A stretch of DNA of 64,000 nt from JAXMDT01 sp046348685 (GCA_046348685.1 JAXMDT010000002.1:153335-217334), one strand, 5' to 3'. Shown: positions 9,722-19,362, counted from the first letter of the stretch. The notes: generated from the letters alone by a model not told the origin. Translations and numbers: made by a program.

Positions 9722-10690
9722 CTATCCTCTGAGTGTGGCAAGGTGTAGCGTGGAGCCGGTGATTCCTTGCTGTAAATACGTTTCTGCTGCCTGAATGCAG
9801 CGCGCCGAGGCGATGGCCTCGATGAGTTCTTCGCGCTGGTCATCGGCTTGCAAATAGGGGCGCAGACGTAGCCGCCTTCACCAAACAGGCAGAGCATCAG
9901 CTTGCCGCGTGAGGTGACGCGCAGGCGGTTGCAGCTTTTGCAGAAATCCTTTGGAATATGGCGCAATGATGCCGATTTTCCCCGCATAGTCGGGGTGGGT
10001 AAATCTCTTTGCGCTGGGCCACTTTATCGGGCTTGCGAAGCTCTGGCACAAACCTCGTGCTCCAGCAACTGCCGAATACCCACCGGCACCGATATGGTGT
10101 TGCGCCATAAAGCAGATTTTCTCCAGTTTGCATCAGCTCAATAAAGCGCACAGATAACGCCTCTCGCTTAATCCACGCCAGCATCCGGCAGTGTGCGATC
10201 GGTAACTTCCTTGAGCAACACCGAATTAATTTTGATGTTGGTGAATCCCGCCGCATTTGCTGCTTCAATACCTCCAGTACCTCCGCCAGTCGATCTTGCC
10301 CGGTGATAGCGTGGAAAACGCGCTGCTGGGATCATACACGACGCTCATATTCAGCGCATTAATGCCCGCATCGCGGAAGGCTCTGGCATTTTCAGATTAT
10401 AACCGTTGGTGGTGAGCGCCAGCGGTGCAAATACCAGAAATGCTACTGACAGCGCGTGCAATCTCAATTAAATCGCGTCGCACTGTTGGTTCACCACCTG
10501 TCAGTCGGATTTTATGTGTGCCAAGCTCGGCAAACGCTCTGGCAAGTCGTGTAATCTCAGGAGTGCCAGGAATCACGATCGGTTTTTGCAGCTTGCCAGG
10601 GCAATAGGTGCAGCGGAAATTACACACTTCCGTTACGGACAGCCTTAAATACGGGAACTTTCTCCCAAATGAATCCTTTAGCACCTTCAT
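9718..10690 (-). pseudogene. moaA: MoaA GTP 3',8-cyclase (radical SAM), frameshifted
   Basis: The N-terminal piece is SFGRKFPYLRLSVTEVCNFR then CTYC, the CxxxCxxC radical-SAM cluster site, followed by HKIRLTGGEPTVRRDL. The C-terminal piece has DFCKSCNRLRVTSRGKLMLC, the second [4Fe-4S] site, then LFGE. MoaA starts molybdopterin synthesis from GTP. About five frame changes lie between 10400 and 9880. A GGAAAGG ribosome site precedes the ATG at 10690. A perfect FNR/DNR box is 150-165 bp upstream, so the moaA-moaCB-moeA-moaD-moaE-mobA operon is probably induced with nitrate reductase. Confidence 0.8.
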
Positions 10691-10841
10691 ATCCTTTCCA
10701 AACGCGGGAGGCAGAGGCGTTTCCGCCGCTACCCGGTGAGCTTATGCCCACGGCCTGAAACTCTGAGTCAGCGACATGCCAACCGTTAGGCGTTTCAGGC
10801 TTCGGATGATGGAAGGGTAAAAAGGAAAGGCGTTTTAGCAA

Positions 10842-10855
10842 TTGATGTGGATCAA
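10842..10855. promoter_or_regulatory. FNR/DNR box, perfect
   Basis: TTGAT-GTGG-ATCAA lies upstream of the moaA operon and overlaps the stop codon of the Crp/Fnr gene, also on the minus strand. A class II start site would lie near 10807. Confidence 0.8.
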
Positions 10856-11581
10856 CTATTCACACAATCAGGGTTAGGGCATTCTTTTGTGCCTGCACGG
10901 GAGCATTTTTCGGTCAGCTCCATATCACAATAATCGCATAGCGCGAAGACATCCGGCAGACTCACCTGATTCTTATCAATATCAATCCCTTGCTCTTTAA
11001 GGGATTGCAGCGTGCGTGAAAAGGTCTCTGGCTTCATGCCCAGATAGCCCGCAATTAGTGATTTATCATAGGGCAGCTTGAGGTTTTTGGTACGCTCACC
11101 ATTCTCTAAAACAGCTTGAGCAGGAACCAGCCCACACGCTGAGTCACGGTTTTAAGCGTCAGCTGCTCAAACTGGCTGATAAGTGCCTGAGAACGTCCCG
11201 CTACGGTAGATAACATATTGATGGCGAGTTCTTTGTTGTTCTGGAGCTTTTCGCGGACAATCGATGCGGGAATAGAGAGCAACTTCACATGCTCGACAGC
11301 CTGCGCAGTAACAGGGAATGGCGAATTACTGAAAATCACCGTTTCCAGTAGCGTTTCTCCTGCAGTCATGACTTGCAGAATGGATTCCTGACCATCCACA
11401 TTGCCTTTAAAGATTTTCACTCCCAGCCTTCAAGATGATGTAAAACGCGAGGCCTGCTCACCCTGTGAAAATCATCGCCCCCTTTGTTATGTCACCAACA
11501 TATGCATATTTCAGAATATCCTGTAGCGCATCAGGCTCAAGCCCGGCAAAGAGAGTGCGGCAAGGCCTGAATCGTGCTCAT
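10852..11581 (-). pseudogene. Crp/Fnr-family regulator with a C-terminal cysteine cluster, frameshifted
   Basis: The cNMP-like domain (ESILQVMTAGETLLETVIFS; the AQAVEHVKLLSIPASIV region) is followed by the dimer helix (INMLSTVAGRSQALISQFEQ). The winged helix follows (LKLPYDKSLIAGYLGMKPET then FSRTLQSLKEQG). The C-terminus carries five cysteines in the order C-x2-C-x7-C-x7-C-x4-C. The classical FNR N-terminal cysteines are not seen. It most resembles Dnr/Nnr-type regulators of nitrate and NO respiration, which bind TTGAT-N4-ATCAA sites like those in this window. Two or three indels break the frame (near 11420 and 11100). Its start overlaps the NIT gene stop as ATGA. Confidence 0.7.
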
Positions 11582-12407
11582 GTAACTACGGACGCTTTCG
11601 ATTCCAGCCTGTTCATCCGTGAGGGTTTTTGTTTTAGGTGCAGATGATTTAGGAGCCTCCTGCGTTGTAGCAAGATTTCCAGGCGATGCTTTTGCTCATC
11701 TTCGATGCAGCAATCCATCTTGGCCGTAAACAGCTTGAACTGATTTCTTCAGCGGAGATGGTTTGTGCAATCTGCTGCTGTACATTCCCTTTGGCAAGAT
11801 TTTCGTTAATCCCCTTAATTTTTTGAAGATTCCATTGTCGCGTTCCGGGGCTTCCACTGCTCTGCGACCATTTTCATCCGCCAGCGCCAGAAACATACGC
11901 TCATGGGCCTGTTGCTCGGACACGATATATTCCAGGCGGTTTCTGAAATCAGGCGTTTCCGACCAATCGAGATTGACCAGTTGTGTGCCGAGTGCACGCT
12001 CCAGCCCCACACGCTCTTTCCAGTAGAGAAAAGTTGACAAAAGCCGGACCTTCTTCAGTGGCTGTTGGCGGGGGTCGCTAATTGCCAGTTCCTGTACGAT
12101 CTCAATCGCAGGTGCCACAATATCGCGGGTATAGAAAGCCAGTGCTTCTGTCGGCTCAAGCATTTCGGCCACTACATATTTGCGCTGGTTGGCAGATAGT
12201 GAATGGCATTCAAAAATGGCTCAATGCGAGAGCTTTGCTTCTTCGGCAATTTGCCAAGTATCTTGCTAATGCCATCCACAACGGCGAATTGTGATTCCAT
12301 GGCTTCGGAATACTTGCTCTTTTGCTGCGCAGGTAAAGTGACACCGAACCGCGCTCTTTCTGCGCTTCGTGAATAAAATCACATAGATTGTTCAGTGTAT
12401 TAGCCAT
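11578..12407 (-). pseudogene. Nitrate/nitrite-sensing NIT-domain protein, frameshifted
   Basis: The N-terminus LCDFIHEAQKERGSVSLYL carries the ERG-S motif of NIT domains (PF08376). The long middle piece (11760-12172) shows the rest of the helical bundle: FYTRDIVAPAIEIVQELA, KKVRLLSTFLYWKERVGLER. After it comes a short helical end (EDEQKHRLEILLQRRR). There is no transmembrane segment, ANTAR domain or kinase, so this would be a soluble stand-alone nitrate sensor. Frame changes occur near 12290, 12180 and 11750. The gene overlaps the Crp/Fnr gene start by 4 bp, so the sensor and regulator are made together. Confidence 0.7.
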
Positions 12408-12570
12408 GGATAATTTCCGGTTTGTTAATAGTTCTTCAAAATAGCCGTAACGGCAAAATTATCAATAGAATATGAGTTGCTTCTCACCAGTTTCTTCGGA
12501 GGTTGACCTGCATCAAGTGAATTTGACACCCTAATACGCTTATTTTTAGGAAAAGTATGGAGGGTTAAAC

Positions 12571-13798
12571 ATGCAGAATTCCTACGGATGTGGCGATAGT
12601 CGGTGCTGGCCCAGCAGGGCTTTGCTTCGCGCGCACCCTCTTCTGGCTTGGGACTTGTCCACGCTGTTGATTGAAAAACAATCCCGTACAGTGCTGGAAA
12701 ATCCTGCGATTGATGGGCGAGACATTGCACTCACACACTTCGAAAAATGCTTGAAGCATTGGGGATGTGGGAACATCTACCGTTAGAGGCCATCTCAACG
12801 ATACGAGAAGCTATCAGAGACGGATGGGACATCGGCGCATTATATGGGGGCTTTTCTTCTGAAACCGATCAGCTGGCATTTATCGTATCCAACCAATTAC
12901 ATCCCGCGCTGCCTATGCAGCAGTGAAGGACGATGCCAACATCACGCTGATGGATAATGTCAGCCTGAAACGGATGGAACTGAAAGATTATGTAAACGAA
13001 ATTCATCTATCAAATGGTCAGATGATACATGCCAACTCGCCGCCGCTGCGGATAGCCGCTTTTTCGAAACACGCCGCAGGGCTGGCCTCTCTGCTTGATG
13101 TATGATTTCGGCAAAACGATGATTGTTTGCCAGATGGAGCATGACAAGAGCCACGAGGGCGTATTGGCGAATGCTTTAATCACGGGCATTACGCTGGCGG
13201 TAGCGCCATTGAACGGCAACCGATTCGGTGATTATTACTCTTACGCGCCCGCTGAGGCCGAAAGAATGATGAAAATCTCGTATTCGGAGATGAACGCTTG
13301 GGTCGCTGAACAATTCCAGTATCGGCTGGGCAACATGAGGCTTGATAGCGAACGCTTTGCTTATCCATTGCGGGTGTATGCGATCGCTTTGGCGCAACGC
13401 TTTGCATTGGTTGGCGATGCGGCGGTGGGTATGCACCCTGTGACCGCACATGGATTCAACTTTGCCTTGGTGCGCATGCTCTGTGTGAATCGATCAGAAC
13501 TGCTATGAACACGGGTGCCGATATTACTTTGTCTGCGGTGCTGGCGCGTTATGAGCGGGAGCATAGGCAGGCAACAAAGCTAATTTATTTGGCCACCAGT
13601 GGTATTGTGAGCCTTTACACCAACGACAGCGTGCCTGCAAAAATTGCCAGAAGAGTGTTGCTGCGTGTGGCAAATCACATGGTGCCTATCAAATCAATGA
13701 TGATGGCGAAACTCACGGAAAAAGACCAGGCGGATCGCGGCTTGGGTATTCCAACACCACTGAGCATGGCTCGTCATTTACTCAGGGCTGCAGCATAG
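12571..13798 (+). pseudogene. UbiH/UbiF/UbiM-type FAD hydroxylase, frameshifted
   Basis: DVAIVGAGPAGLCFA is the FAD-binding GxGxxG motif, NPAIDGRDIALTH follows as in UbiH-family enzymes, and RFALVGDAAVGMHPVTAHGF is the second FAD motif. The C-terminal helices end at 13798. The family hydroxylates the ubiquinone ring; the GRDIALTH variant reminds me of UbiM, but I cannot separate it from UbiF/UbiH here. Frame changes occur directly after the ATG (12571-12583), near 12640, 12750, 12915, 13040-13100 and 13480. The gene overlaps the convergent pdxH end by 17 bp. Confidence 0.7.
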
Positions 13799-14414
13799 CT
13801 TTGTACCAATCATTCTCTCGCAGGTAATAGACGCTTCGGTCATGGATGCGGAATGCGCCTTCACCCCAGAATTCAAAGTAATCGGGTACAATACGGAAGC
13901 CCTTCCAATGCGGTGGCCTTTCCACATTTCCTGTCGCCCACTTCGCTGTGTAATGGGCGATCCGTTTCATCAATACGCTACGATCTTTCATGGGATCAGA
14001 TTGCTGTGATGCCCATGCGCCGATGCGAGATTTCAAGGGGCGACTGTTAAAATAGGCATCCGCATCTTCGTCGCTCACATGAGAAACATGCCCTTCAATC
14101 CGCACCTGCCTACCGATCTCCTGCCAATAGAAACATAGAGCGGCTTGGGGGTTCATCTCCATTTCCCGACCTTTTCGGCTGAGGCTGTTGGTATAAATAA
14201 CAAAGCCTCGCTCATTGAATTCCTTGAGCAACACCATGCGGCAAGATGGCGCACCGCAACGCGTAGCCGTTGCTATGCATACAGCGGAAGGGTCTTTCAC
14301 ACCTCCTTCATGCGCGGCCTGATACCAGTCAGCAAAAATATCCCATGGCTTTTCCTCTGCCAAATCCTCTGGCGGAGGCTCGATTGGCAACCGCGTCATG
14401 CAGGAGAATTTCAT
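13782..14414 (-). CDS. pdxH: Pyridoxine/pyridoxamine 5'-phosphate oxidase
   Basis: This is an intact 210-residue FMN flavoprotein that makes pyridoxal 5'-phosphate. Diagnostic motifs are VCIATATRCGAPSCRMVLLK, FVIYTNSLSRKGREMEMNP, ALCFYWQEIGRQVRIEG, then FNSRPLKSRIGAWASQQS and the C-terminal EFWGEGAFRIHDR. The very end (LRENDWYKAMLQP) replaces the usual RLxP finish, so it diverges slightly. The start ATG overlaps the stop of the preceding hemerythrin gene as ATGA, so the two form an operon. PLP is also the cofactor of the decarboxylase at 30.7 kb. This is the first clean gene after the frameshift-rich block. Confidence 0.9.
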   Translation of the reverse strand: MKFSCMTRLPIEPPPEDLAEEKPWDIFADWYQAAHEGGVKDPSAVCIATATRCGAPSCRMVLLKEFNERGFVIYTNSLSRKGREMEMNPQAALCFYWQEIGRQVRIEGHVSHVSDEDADAYFNSRPLKSRIGAWASQQSDPMKDRSVLMKRIAHYTAKWATGNVERPPHWKGFRIVPDYFEFWGEGAFRIHDRSVYYLRENDWYKAMLQP

Positions 14415-14833
14415 AATATTGCTTCCACTTTGGGATAGAGGACTTGTTCCTCTCGATTAATTCTTTGCTGTAGTGACTCCAGCAGCATTTTACTTTCTGC
14501 GCAAAAACGCCCTGGAAGACGACGCATATCATCTTCGCTCTGCCATGTTTGGATGTAGTCCTTCAGTTGGGTTGCCATATTACCCATATTGGCGATGTGC
14601 TGCTGCGCTAGATTACGCGTTTCATCATGTGTGCTGATGAGCATCTCCTGACAGAAAAATCGATCTTCCAGTAGCAGGTGGGACAGTGTCTTCTGTGTAA
14701 GTCGGGTAACAAGGCTTTGCACTGTCTCTGCCTTTTGCTTTATGGTTTCAGGATCAAGGAAATGTTGAATCTCTTTAATGATAGAGCTGATCTCCGAGTG
14801 TTCTGAGCGCAAACTGTCTAAATGGTTCGACAT
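14411..14833 (-). CDS. Hemerythrin HHE-domain protein
   Basis: The protein has 140 residues and is wholly helical. Conserved His/Glu residues occur in LRSEHSEISSIIKEI, LSHLLLEDRFFCQEML, AQQHIANMG and REEQVLYPKVE, as in non-haem di-iron hemerythrin-like proteins. These bind or sense O2 or NO. It is the second hemerythrin in the window and differs from the RIC protein at 2833 by lacking the RIC-specific segments. It lies 11 bp from hemN and overlaps pdxH by 4 bp; all three run on the minus strand and probably form an operon starting at hemN. Confidence 0.75.
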   Translation of the reverse strand: MSNHLDSLRSEHSEISSIIKEIQHFLDPETIKQKAETVQSLVTRLTQKTLSHLLLEDRFFCQEMLISTHDETRNLAQQHIANMGNMATQLKDYIQTWQSEDDMRRLPGRFCAESKMLLESLQQRINREEQVLYPKVEAIL

Positions 14834-14844
14834 AGCTTAAATCC

Positions 14845-16182
14845 TCAGGCTACTTTAGAATATTTGCTGGGAGCAACGCTACGGTAGCCATCAAACGCGG
14901 AAGCAATGACACGGGCCGCCATGCGGTAAGGTGTCGTAAGGGTGATGTGGCTTCCCCTCACTTCAAGAATACCTTTGCCTTCAAAAGCCCCAAGCTCGTT
15001 CAGGGAATCATCAAAGTGATGCGGCGGCAGAGAAAACTCGTCGGCGATCTCGGCGATATCCACCGTCATAAAGCACATCAGCGCATCAATGATTTTCTTG
15101 CGAGCGAGGTCGTCACCGCGATTTTTCCAGCCGCGCACGGTTGGCAACATACCACCGCCAACTTTTGAGCTGTAGTCAGGCGTACTGGCGCTGTTTTGGG
15201 TATATCCTTCTGGAAACTGGCTGATAGAAGAACTGCCGAAGCCAATCAACACATCGGTATTATCCACCACATAGCCTTGGAAATTACGCAGCAAACTCCG
15301 GTTTCTCATGGCAATTGCCATAGGATCATCTGGCTTGGCGAAGTGATCCATTCCTATGGCGACATAGCTATTTGCCTCTAACACACGAGATGCATCAACA
15401 AAAAGCTGCAGCTTTTCAGAAATGCTTGGCAGCCATGATTCATCAATGAGCCGTTGATGTTTTTTCAGATGTGGCATGTGGGCATAGGAAAACAGCGATA
15501 TACGAGCGGGATCAAGGCTCAGGGTTTTTTCCAGTGTCCGATAAAAGCGATCTAATGTTTGATGCGGCAGTCCATAAATGAGATCGCAATTAATCTCGCT
15601 AATTCCCGCATCGCGCAGTTGATCTACTACTGTTTTTACCATCGTATAAGGCTGGATGCGGTTGATGGCCTGTTGTACTTCGGGGTTAAAATCCTGAATG
15701 CCAATGCTCACGCGATTACAACCGAGTTTTGCATAGACCTTTATGTTTTCTGGGATTGTTGTGCGCGGATCAAGCTCGATAGCCAGTTCGCCAGGCGGAG
15801 TGAATTCAAACGCTGAAGCAAGCGCATAAAGAATGGAGAGCCAGTCATTCGGCTCCAGGAGGCTCGGTGAGCCGCCACCAAAATGAATATTGACCAGCTT
15901 ACCCTTGTAGCCCGCCATTTTACCAATCAGCTCGATTTCCTGAAGCAGCACGCGTACATATTTTGCAATCGGTTCGTAACGCTTGGTCATTTTGGTATGG
16001 CAGCCACAGAACCAGCATAATTCCTTGCAGAAAGGAATGTGTATATAAGCAGAAATGGTGGCGTTTTTCTGGATATTCGCAAGCCATGCGGCATGTGTTT
16101 CAGGGGTAACCTGTGGCGAGAAATGATGCGCGGAAGGGTAGCTGGTATAGCGCGGTGCCTCCAACCCTAGCAATCCCGCCAT
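14845..16182 (-). CDS. hemN: Oxygen-independent coproporphyrinogen III dehydrogenase
   Basis: This radical-SAM enzyme converts coproporphyrinogen III to protoporphyrinogen IX without O2. It shows APRYTSYPSAHHF, the CxxxCxxC site in HIPFCKELCWFCGCHTK, NIHFGGGSPS, RVSIGIQDFNPEVQQAINR and CDLIYGLPHQT. The frame is open upstream to a GTG at 16215, but that codon sits inside an FNR-type box. I prefer the ATG at 16182, which gives 445 residues, close to E. coli HemN. Two FNR/DNR boxes lie in the divergent region with narK1. It supplies haem for NarI and other cytochromes under anoxia. Confidence 0.93.
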   Translation of the reverse strand: MAGLLGLEAPRYTSYPSAHHFSPQVTPETHAAWLANIQKNATISAYIHIPFCKELCWFCGCHTKMTKRYEPIAKYVRVLLQEIELIGKMAGYKGKLVNIHFGGGSPSLLEPNDWLSILYALASAFEFTPPGELAIELDPRTTIPENIKVYAKLGCNRVSIGIQDFNPEVQQAINRIQPYTMVKTVVDQLRDAGISEINCDLIYGLPHQTLDRFYRTLEKTLSLDPARISLFSYAHMPHLKKHQRLIDESWLPSISEKLQLFVDASRVLEANSYVAIGMDHFAKPDDPMAIAMRNRSLLRNFQGYVVDNTDVLIGFGSSSISQFPEGYTQNSASTPDYSSKVGGGMLPTVRGWKNRGDDLARKKIIDALMCFMTVDIAEIADEFSLPPHHFDDSLNELGAFEGKGILEVRGSHITLTTPYRMAARVIASAFDGYRSVAPSKYSKVA

Positions 16183-16208
16183 TTCATTCGTTTCTGCGGC
16201 CTTACAAC

Positions 16209-16222
16209 TTGACACGGATCAA
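16209..16222. promoter_or_regulatory. FNR/DNR box, one mismatch
   Basis: TTGAC-ACGG-ATCAA has one change from the consensus. It lies 27 bp upstream of the preferred hemN ATG and 57 bp left of the narK1 box. It is too close to that ATG for a normal class II leader, so it may act as a second or repressing site. Confidence 0.55.
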
Positions 16223-16272
16223 CCCTTTTTTCTGTGTTGTTTTGATTAAAAACCAGAAGAAAAATTCTGTGG

Positions 16273-16286
16273 TTGATCCAGATCAA
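16273..16286. promoter_or_regulatory. FNR/DNR box, perfect, narK1/hemN intergenic
   Basis: TTGAT-CCAG-ATCAA is centred 68 bp before the narK1 ATG, so a class II start would leave a ~27-nt leader. Read the other way it could also drive hemN with a ~56-nt leader. Confidence 0.85.
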
Positions 16287-16347
16287 TCTCGGATTTGCTA
16301 GTTCTGTGGGATGTTCCAGCCAGTTTAATTATGTCTGGGATTTCGTT

Positions 16348-17661
16348 ATGGCTGACCTGAAGAATATTTCAAAATTTGATCAGATGATGGCGCTCTCAAG
16401 CACCACCTTTGCTTTTACCATCTGCTTTGCCGTATGGACGATTTTCGCCATTATCGGCGTGCAGATCAAACAGGATTTGGGGCTTACCGAAACCCAGTTC
16501 AGCTTACTAATCGGCACACCGATTCTTACAGGGTCAATTATCCGCCTGACGCTTGGCATTTGGGCTGATCAGTATGGGGGCAGACCAATCCTGCTGATGG
16601 TGATGATTTCTTCGGCCATTAGCACATGGCTACTGACTTACGCTGAAACCTACAATATGCTTCTCATCACTGCGCTTGGCGTTGGCATTGCGGGCGGCAG
16701 TTTTGTGGTGGGTATTTCCTATCTCTCCAAATGGTATAGCAAGGAGCGTCAAGGTACGGCGCTCGGCATCTACGGCATGGGAAATATCGGTGCGGCGGTC
16801 ACCAAGTTCATCGCTCCTTTTGTGATGGTGGCCTATGGCTGGCATATGGTGGCACAGGTCTGGGCTGCGGCTTTATTTATCACTGCTATTATCTATTGGA
16901 TTATCACAAAAGATGAACCTGAGCTGGTGGAGCGCCGCAAAGTGGGCGCGCCGAAAAAAACCACTAAAATGGCACTGGAGCCGCTGAAGAAGCTGCAGGT
17001 TTGGCGCTTCTCCATGTATTACTTCTTCGTCTTCGGAGGCTTTGTCGCGCTTGCTCTGTGGCTACCCCGTTATTATGTCGGTGCCTACGGCATGGACATT
17101 AAACATGCTGGGGTGCTGGCAGCGAGTTTTTCGGTAGCAGGCTCGGCGTTTCGTGCTATTGGCGGCTGGATGTCGGACACGCTTGGCGCACGCCGAGTGA
17201 TGTACATCACCTTCATTGTCTGTGTCATTTGTTGCTTTATTCTGAGCTATCCCGCTACCGATTATGTCGTGCATGGCATTAAAGGGGACATTACCTTCAG
17301 CACTGGCATGGGATTTATTCCCTTCACTGTCATCGTGTTTGTGCTTGGCCTGTTCATGTCCTTCGGCAAGGCGGCAGTCTACAAGCACATACCCGTGTAT
17401 TACCCCGATAACGTAGGTTCCGTTGCAGGCATTGTCGGGTTGATTGGCGGTCTTGGCGGGTTTTTCCTGCCGCTCGCCTTCGGTGTATTAAACGACCTCA
17501 CCAATATCTGGACAAGTTGCTTCATGCTGCTTTTTGCACTCGTTTCTGTCGCGCTGGTGTGGATGCATGTCTCGATTGTGATGATGGAAAAACAAAAACA
17601 CCCCGAATTGCGTGGACCCAAGTTCTTCCCTGAACTCGATGTCGCGCCCACGAAACGATAG
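16348..17661 (+). CDS. narK1: NarK1-type nitrate transporter (MFS)
   Basis: This 437-residue, 12-helix major-facilitator protein of the nitrate/nitrite porter family contains GIYGMGNIGAAVTKFIAP (nitrate signature). Conserved arginines occur in GSIIRLTLGIWADQYGGR and SAFRAIGGWMSD. NarK1 types are proposed nitrate/proton symporters that start respiration before nitrite builds up. The frame is open from a TTG at 16273 inside the FNR box; the ATG at 16348, with GGGA nearby, is the sensible start. narK2 follows after 12 bp. Paired narK1-narK2 genes are typical of Paracoccus-like nar operons, where they can be fused. Confidence 0.9.
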   Translation: MADLKNISKFDQMMALSSTTFAFTICFAVWTIFAIIGVQIKQDLGLTETQFSLLIGTPILTGSIIRLTLGIWADQYGGRPILLMVMISSAISTWLLTYAETYNMLLITALGVGIAGGSFVVGISYLSKWYSKERQGTALGIYGMGNIGAAVTKFIAPFVMVAYGWHMVAQVWAAALFITAIIYWIITKDEPELVERRKVGAPKKTTKMALEPLKKLQVWRFSMYYFFVFGGFVALALWLPRYYVGAYGMDIKHAGVLAASFSVAGSAFRAIGGWMSDTLGARRVMYITFIVCVICCFILSYPATDYVVHGIKGDITFSTGMGFIPFTVIVFVLGLFMSFGKAAVYKHIPVYYPDNVGSVAGIVGLIGGLGGFFLPLAFGVLNDLTNIWTSCFMLLFALVSVALVWMHVSIVMMEKQKHPELRGPKFFPELDVAPTKR

Positions 17662-17673
17662 AAAGGAACATTT

Positions 17674-19281
17674 ATGGCTAAGAACATCAATAACTGGGAC
17701 CCGGAGAACCAGCAATTTTGGGAATCTGAAGGCAAGGCTATTGCTAAGCGTAATTTGTGGATTTCGATCCCAAGCCTACTATGCGGCTTTGCGGTGTGGC
17801 TTTATTGGAGCATCGTCACCGTGCAGATGCTCAATCTCGGTTACCCATTCACCCAACCCGAGCTGTTTACATTGGCAGGCATCGGCGGGTTGGCTGGGGC
17901 AACGCTCAGGATTCCCGCCTCATTCTTAATTCGTATTGCGGGCGGGCGTAACACCATCTTCCTCACAACCTCGCTGCTGATGATTCCTGCGATTGGTACG
18001 GGCGTTGCACTGCAGGATATCAACACACCGCTGTGGGTGTATCAGGTATTGGCGCTGCTTTCCGGCATTGGCGGCGGGAACTTCGCCTGTTCGATGTCAA
18101 ACATCAGCTTCTTCTTTCCCAAAAAACAACAAGGTCTGGCGCTGGGCCTAAATGCTGGGCTTGGCAATTTCGGCGTAACCACGATGCAGATTTTAATTCC
18201 GCTGGTGATGACCATGGCCATCTTTGGCGGTGACCCTATGGTATTAAAATCCGCCAGCGGCTGGCTGTTTGGTAAAATTCCTGCGGGTGCAGAAACCTAC
18301 ATCCATAATGCGGGATATGTGTGGCTGGTACTTCTGGTTCCACTGGCGTTTGCAACGTGGTTTGGCATGAACAACATCACCGCGCCGCACGTGACGCCTG
18401 ATCTTGGCTCCACCGTTGGGGCATTCACAAAAATTCTGGTAATGCTGTCGATTGGTCTTGTCACGGCTGGGGGTGGCTTCTGGGCCATGCAGCCTGCAGC
18501 GGCAGGAGGGCTTGGAATCAGTAAGTGGTTGGTAATTCCTGTGGTCATCGTTGCCACGATCTTCTTGCTAAAGCTGGTTCCTGCGGGAAGCCTGTATAAA
18601 CAGAACCTGTCGCGCCAGTACAAAATCTTTAACAACAAACATACCTGGGCGATGACGGTGATCTACACCATGACCTTTGGTTCTTTCATCGGCTATTCGG
18701 CGGCGCTCGCGCTCGCCATTCAGGTGATCTTCGGCTTCCAGCACCTGATGGTGGATGGGGTGATGACGCACACCACGGTTAACCCCAACGCTCCCAGTGC
18801 GCTGATGTATGCATGGATGGGGCCGTTTATAGGTGCGATTATCCGCCCCATTGGCGGCTGGATTGCTGATAAAATGGGTGGCGCGAAGGTGACGCAGATT
18901 ATCTCCTTCCTCATGGTGGGTGGCGCGCTGGGTGTGGCTTATTACATGAAGCAGGCCTATGCATCGGCGACGCCGGAAGAATTTTTTGTACCGTTCCTGC
19001 TACTATTCCTGCTCTTGTTCTTCGCTTCAGGCATTGGGAATGGATCGACCTTCCGCACCGTTGCTGTGGTATTCGACAAAGAACAGGCTGGGCCAGTGCT
19101 CGGCTGGACATCAGCGGTGGCAGCCTATGGTGCGTTCATTATCCCACAGGTTTTTGGAGAGCAGATCAAAGCCACCACGCCAGAGAATGCACTCTATGGT
19201 TTTGCCATTTTCTATGCGGTGTGTATCGCGATCAACTGGTGGTTCTACCTCCGTAAGAACGCTTATGTGCAAAATCCTTAA
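17674..19281 (+). CDS. narK2: NarK2-type nitrate/nitrite antiporter (MFS)
   Basis: This protein has 535 residues, longer than NarK1, as usual for the NarK2 group. It has the nitrate signature LGLNAGLGNFGVTTMQ, the paired arginine motifs GATLRIPASFLIR and GAIIRPIGGWIADKMGG, and ASGIGNGSTFRTVAVVF. It most likely exchanges imported nitrate for nitrite made by NarG. An AAAGGA ribosome site precedes the ATG, 12 bp after narK1. narG follows after 81 bp with its own FNR/DNR box, so the transporters and enzyme can be transcribed together or separately. Confidence 0.92.
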   Translation: MAKNINNWDPENQQFWESEGKAIAKRNLWISIPSLLCGFAVWLYWSIVTVQMLNLGYPFTQPELFTLAGIGGLAGATLRIPASFLIRIAGGRNTIFLTTSLLMIPAIGTGVALQDINTPLWVYQVLALLSGIGGGNFACSMSNISFFFPKKQQGLALGLNAGLGNFGVTTMQILIPLVMTMAIFGGDPMVLKSASGWLFGKIPAGAETYIHNAGYVWLVLLVPLAFATWFGMNNITAPHVTPDLGSTVGAFTKILVMLSIGLVTAGGGFWAMQPAAAGGLGISKWLVIPVVIVATIFLLKLVPAGSLYKQNLSRQYKIFNNKHTWAMTVIYTMTFGSFIGYSAALALAIQVIFGFQHLMVDGVMTHTTVNPNAPSALMYAWMGPFIGAIIRPIGGWIADKMGGAKVTQIISFLMVGGALGVAYYMKQAYASATPEEFFVPFLLLFLLLFFASGIGNGSTFRTVAVVFDKEQAGPVLGWTSAVAAYGAFIIPQVFGEQIKATTPENALYGFAIFYAVCIAINWWFYLRKNAYVQNP

Positions 19282-19286
19282 GATAG

Positions 19287-19300
19287 TTGATCCACATCAA
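19287..19300. promoter_or_regulatory. FNR/DNR box, perfect, upstream of narG
   Basis: TTGAT-CCAC-ATCAA starts 5 bp after the narK2 stop and is centred about 70 bp before the narG ATG, giving a second promoter inside the operon. Confidence 0.8.
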
Positions 19301-19362
19301 TCTCAAGATGGGGGGATGCGCCCTAGCATCCCTCCCAAGCGAAATAAGTAAGGACGAAAAAT

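Noticed and set aside
12480..12520. ATCAAGTGAATTTGAC as an FNR site before the UbiM-like gene
   Set aside because: The half sites face outward and the spacing is wrong for FNR/DNR.
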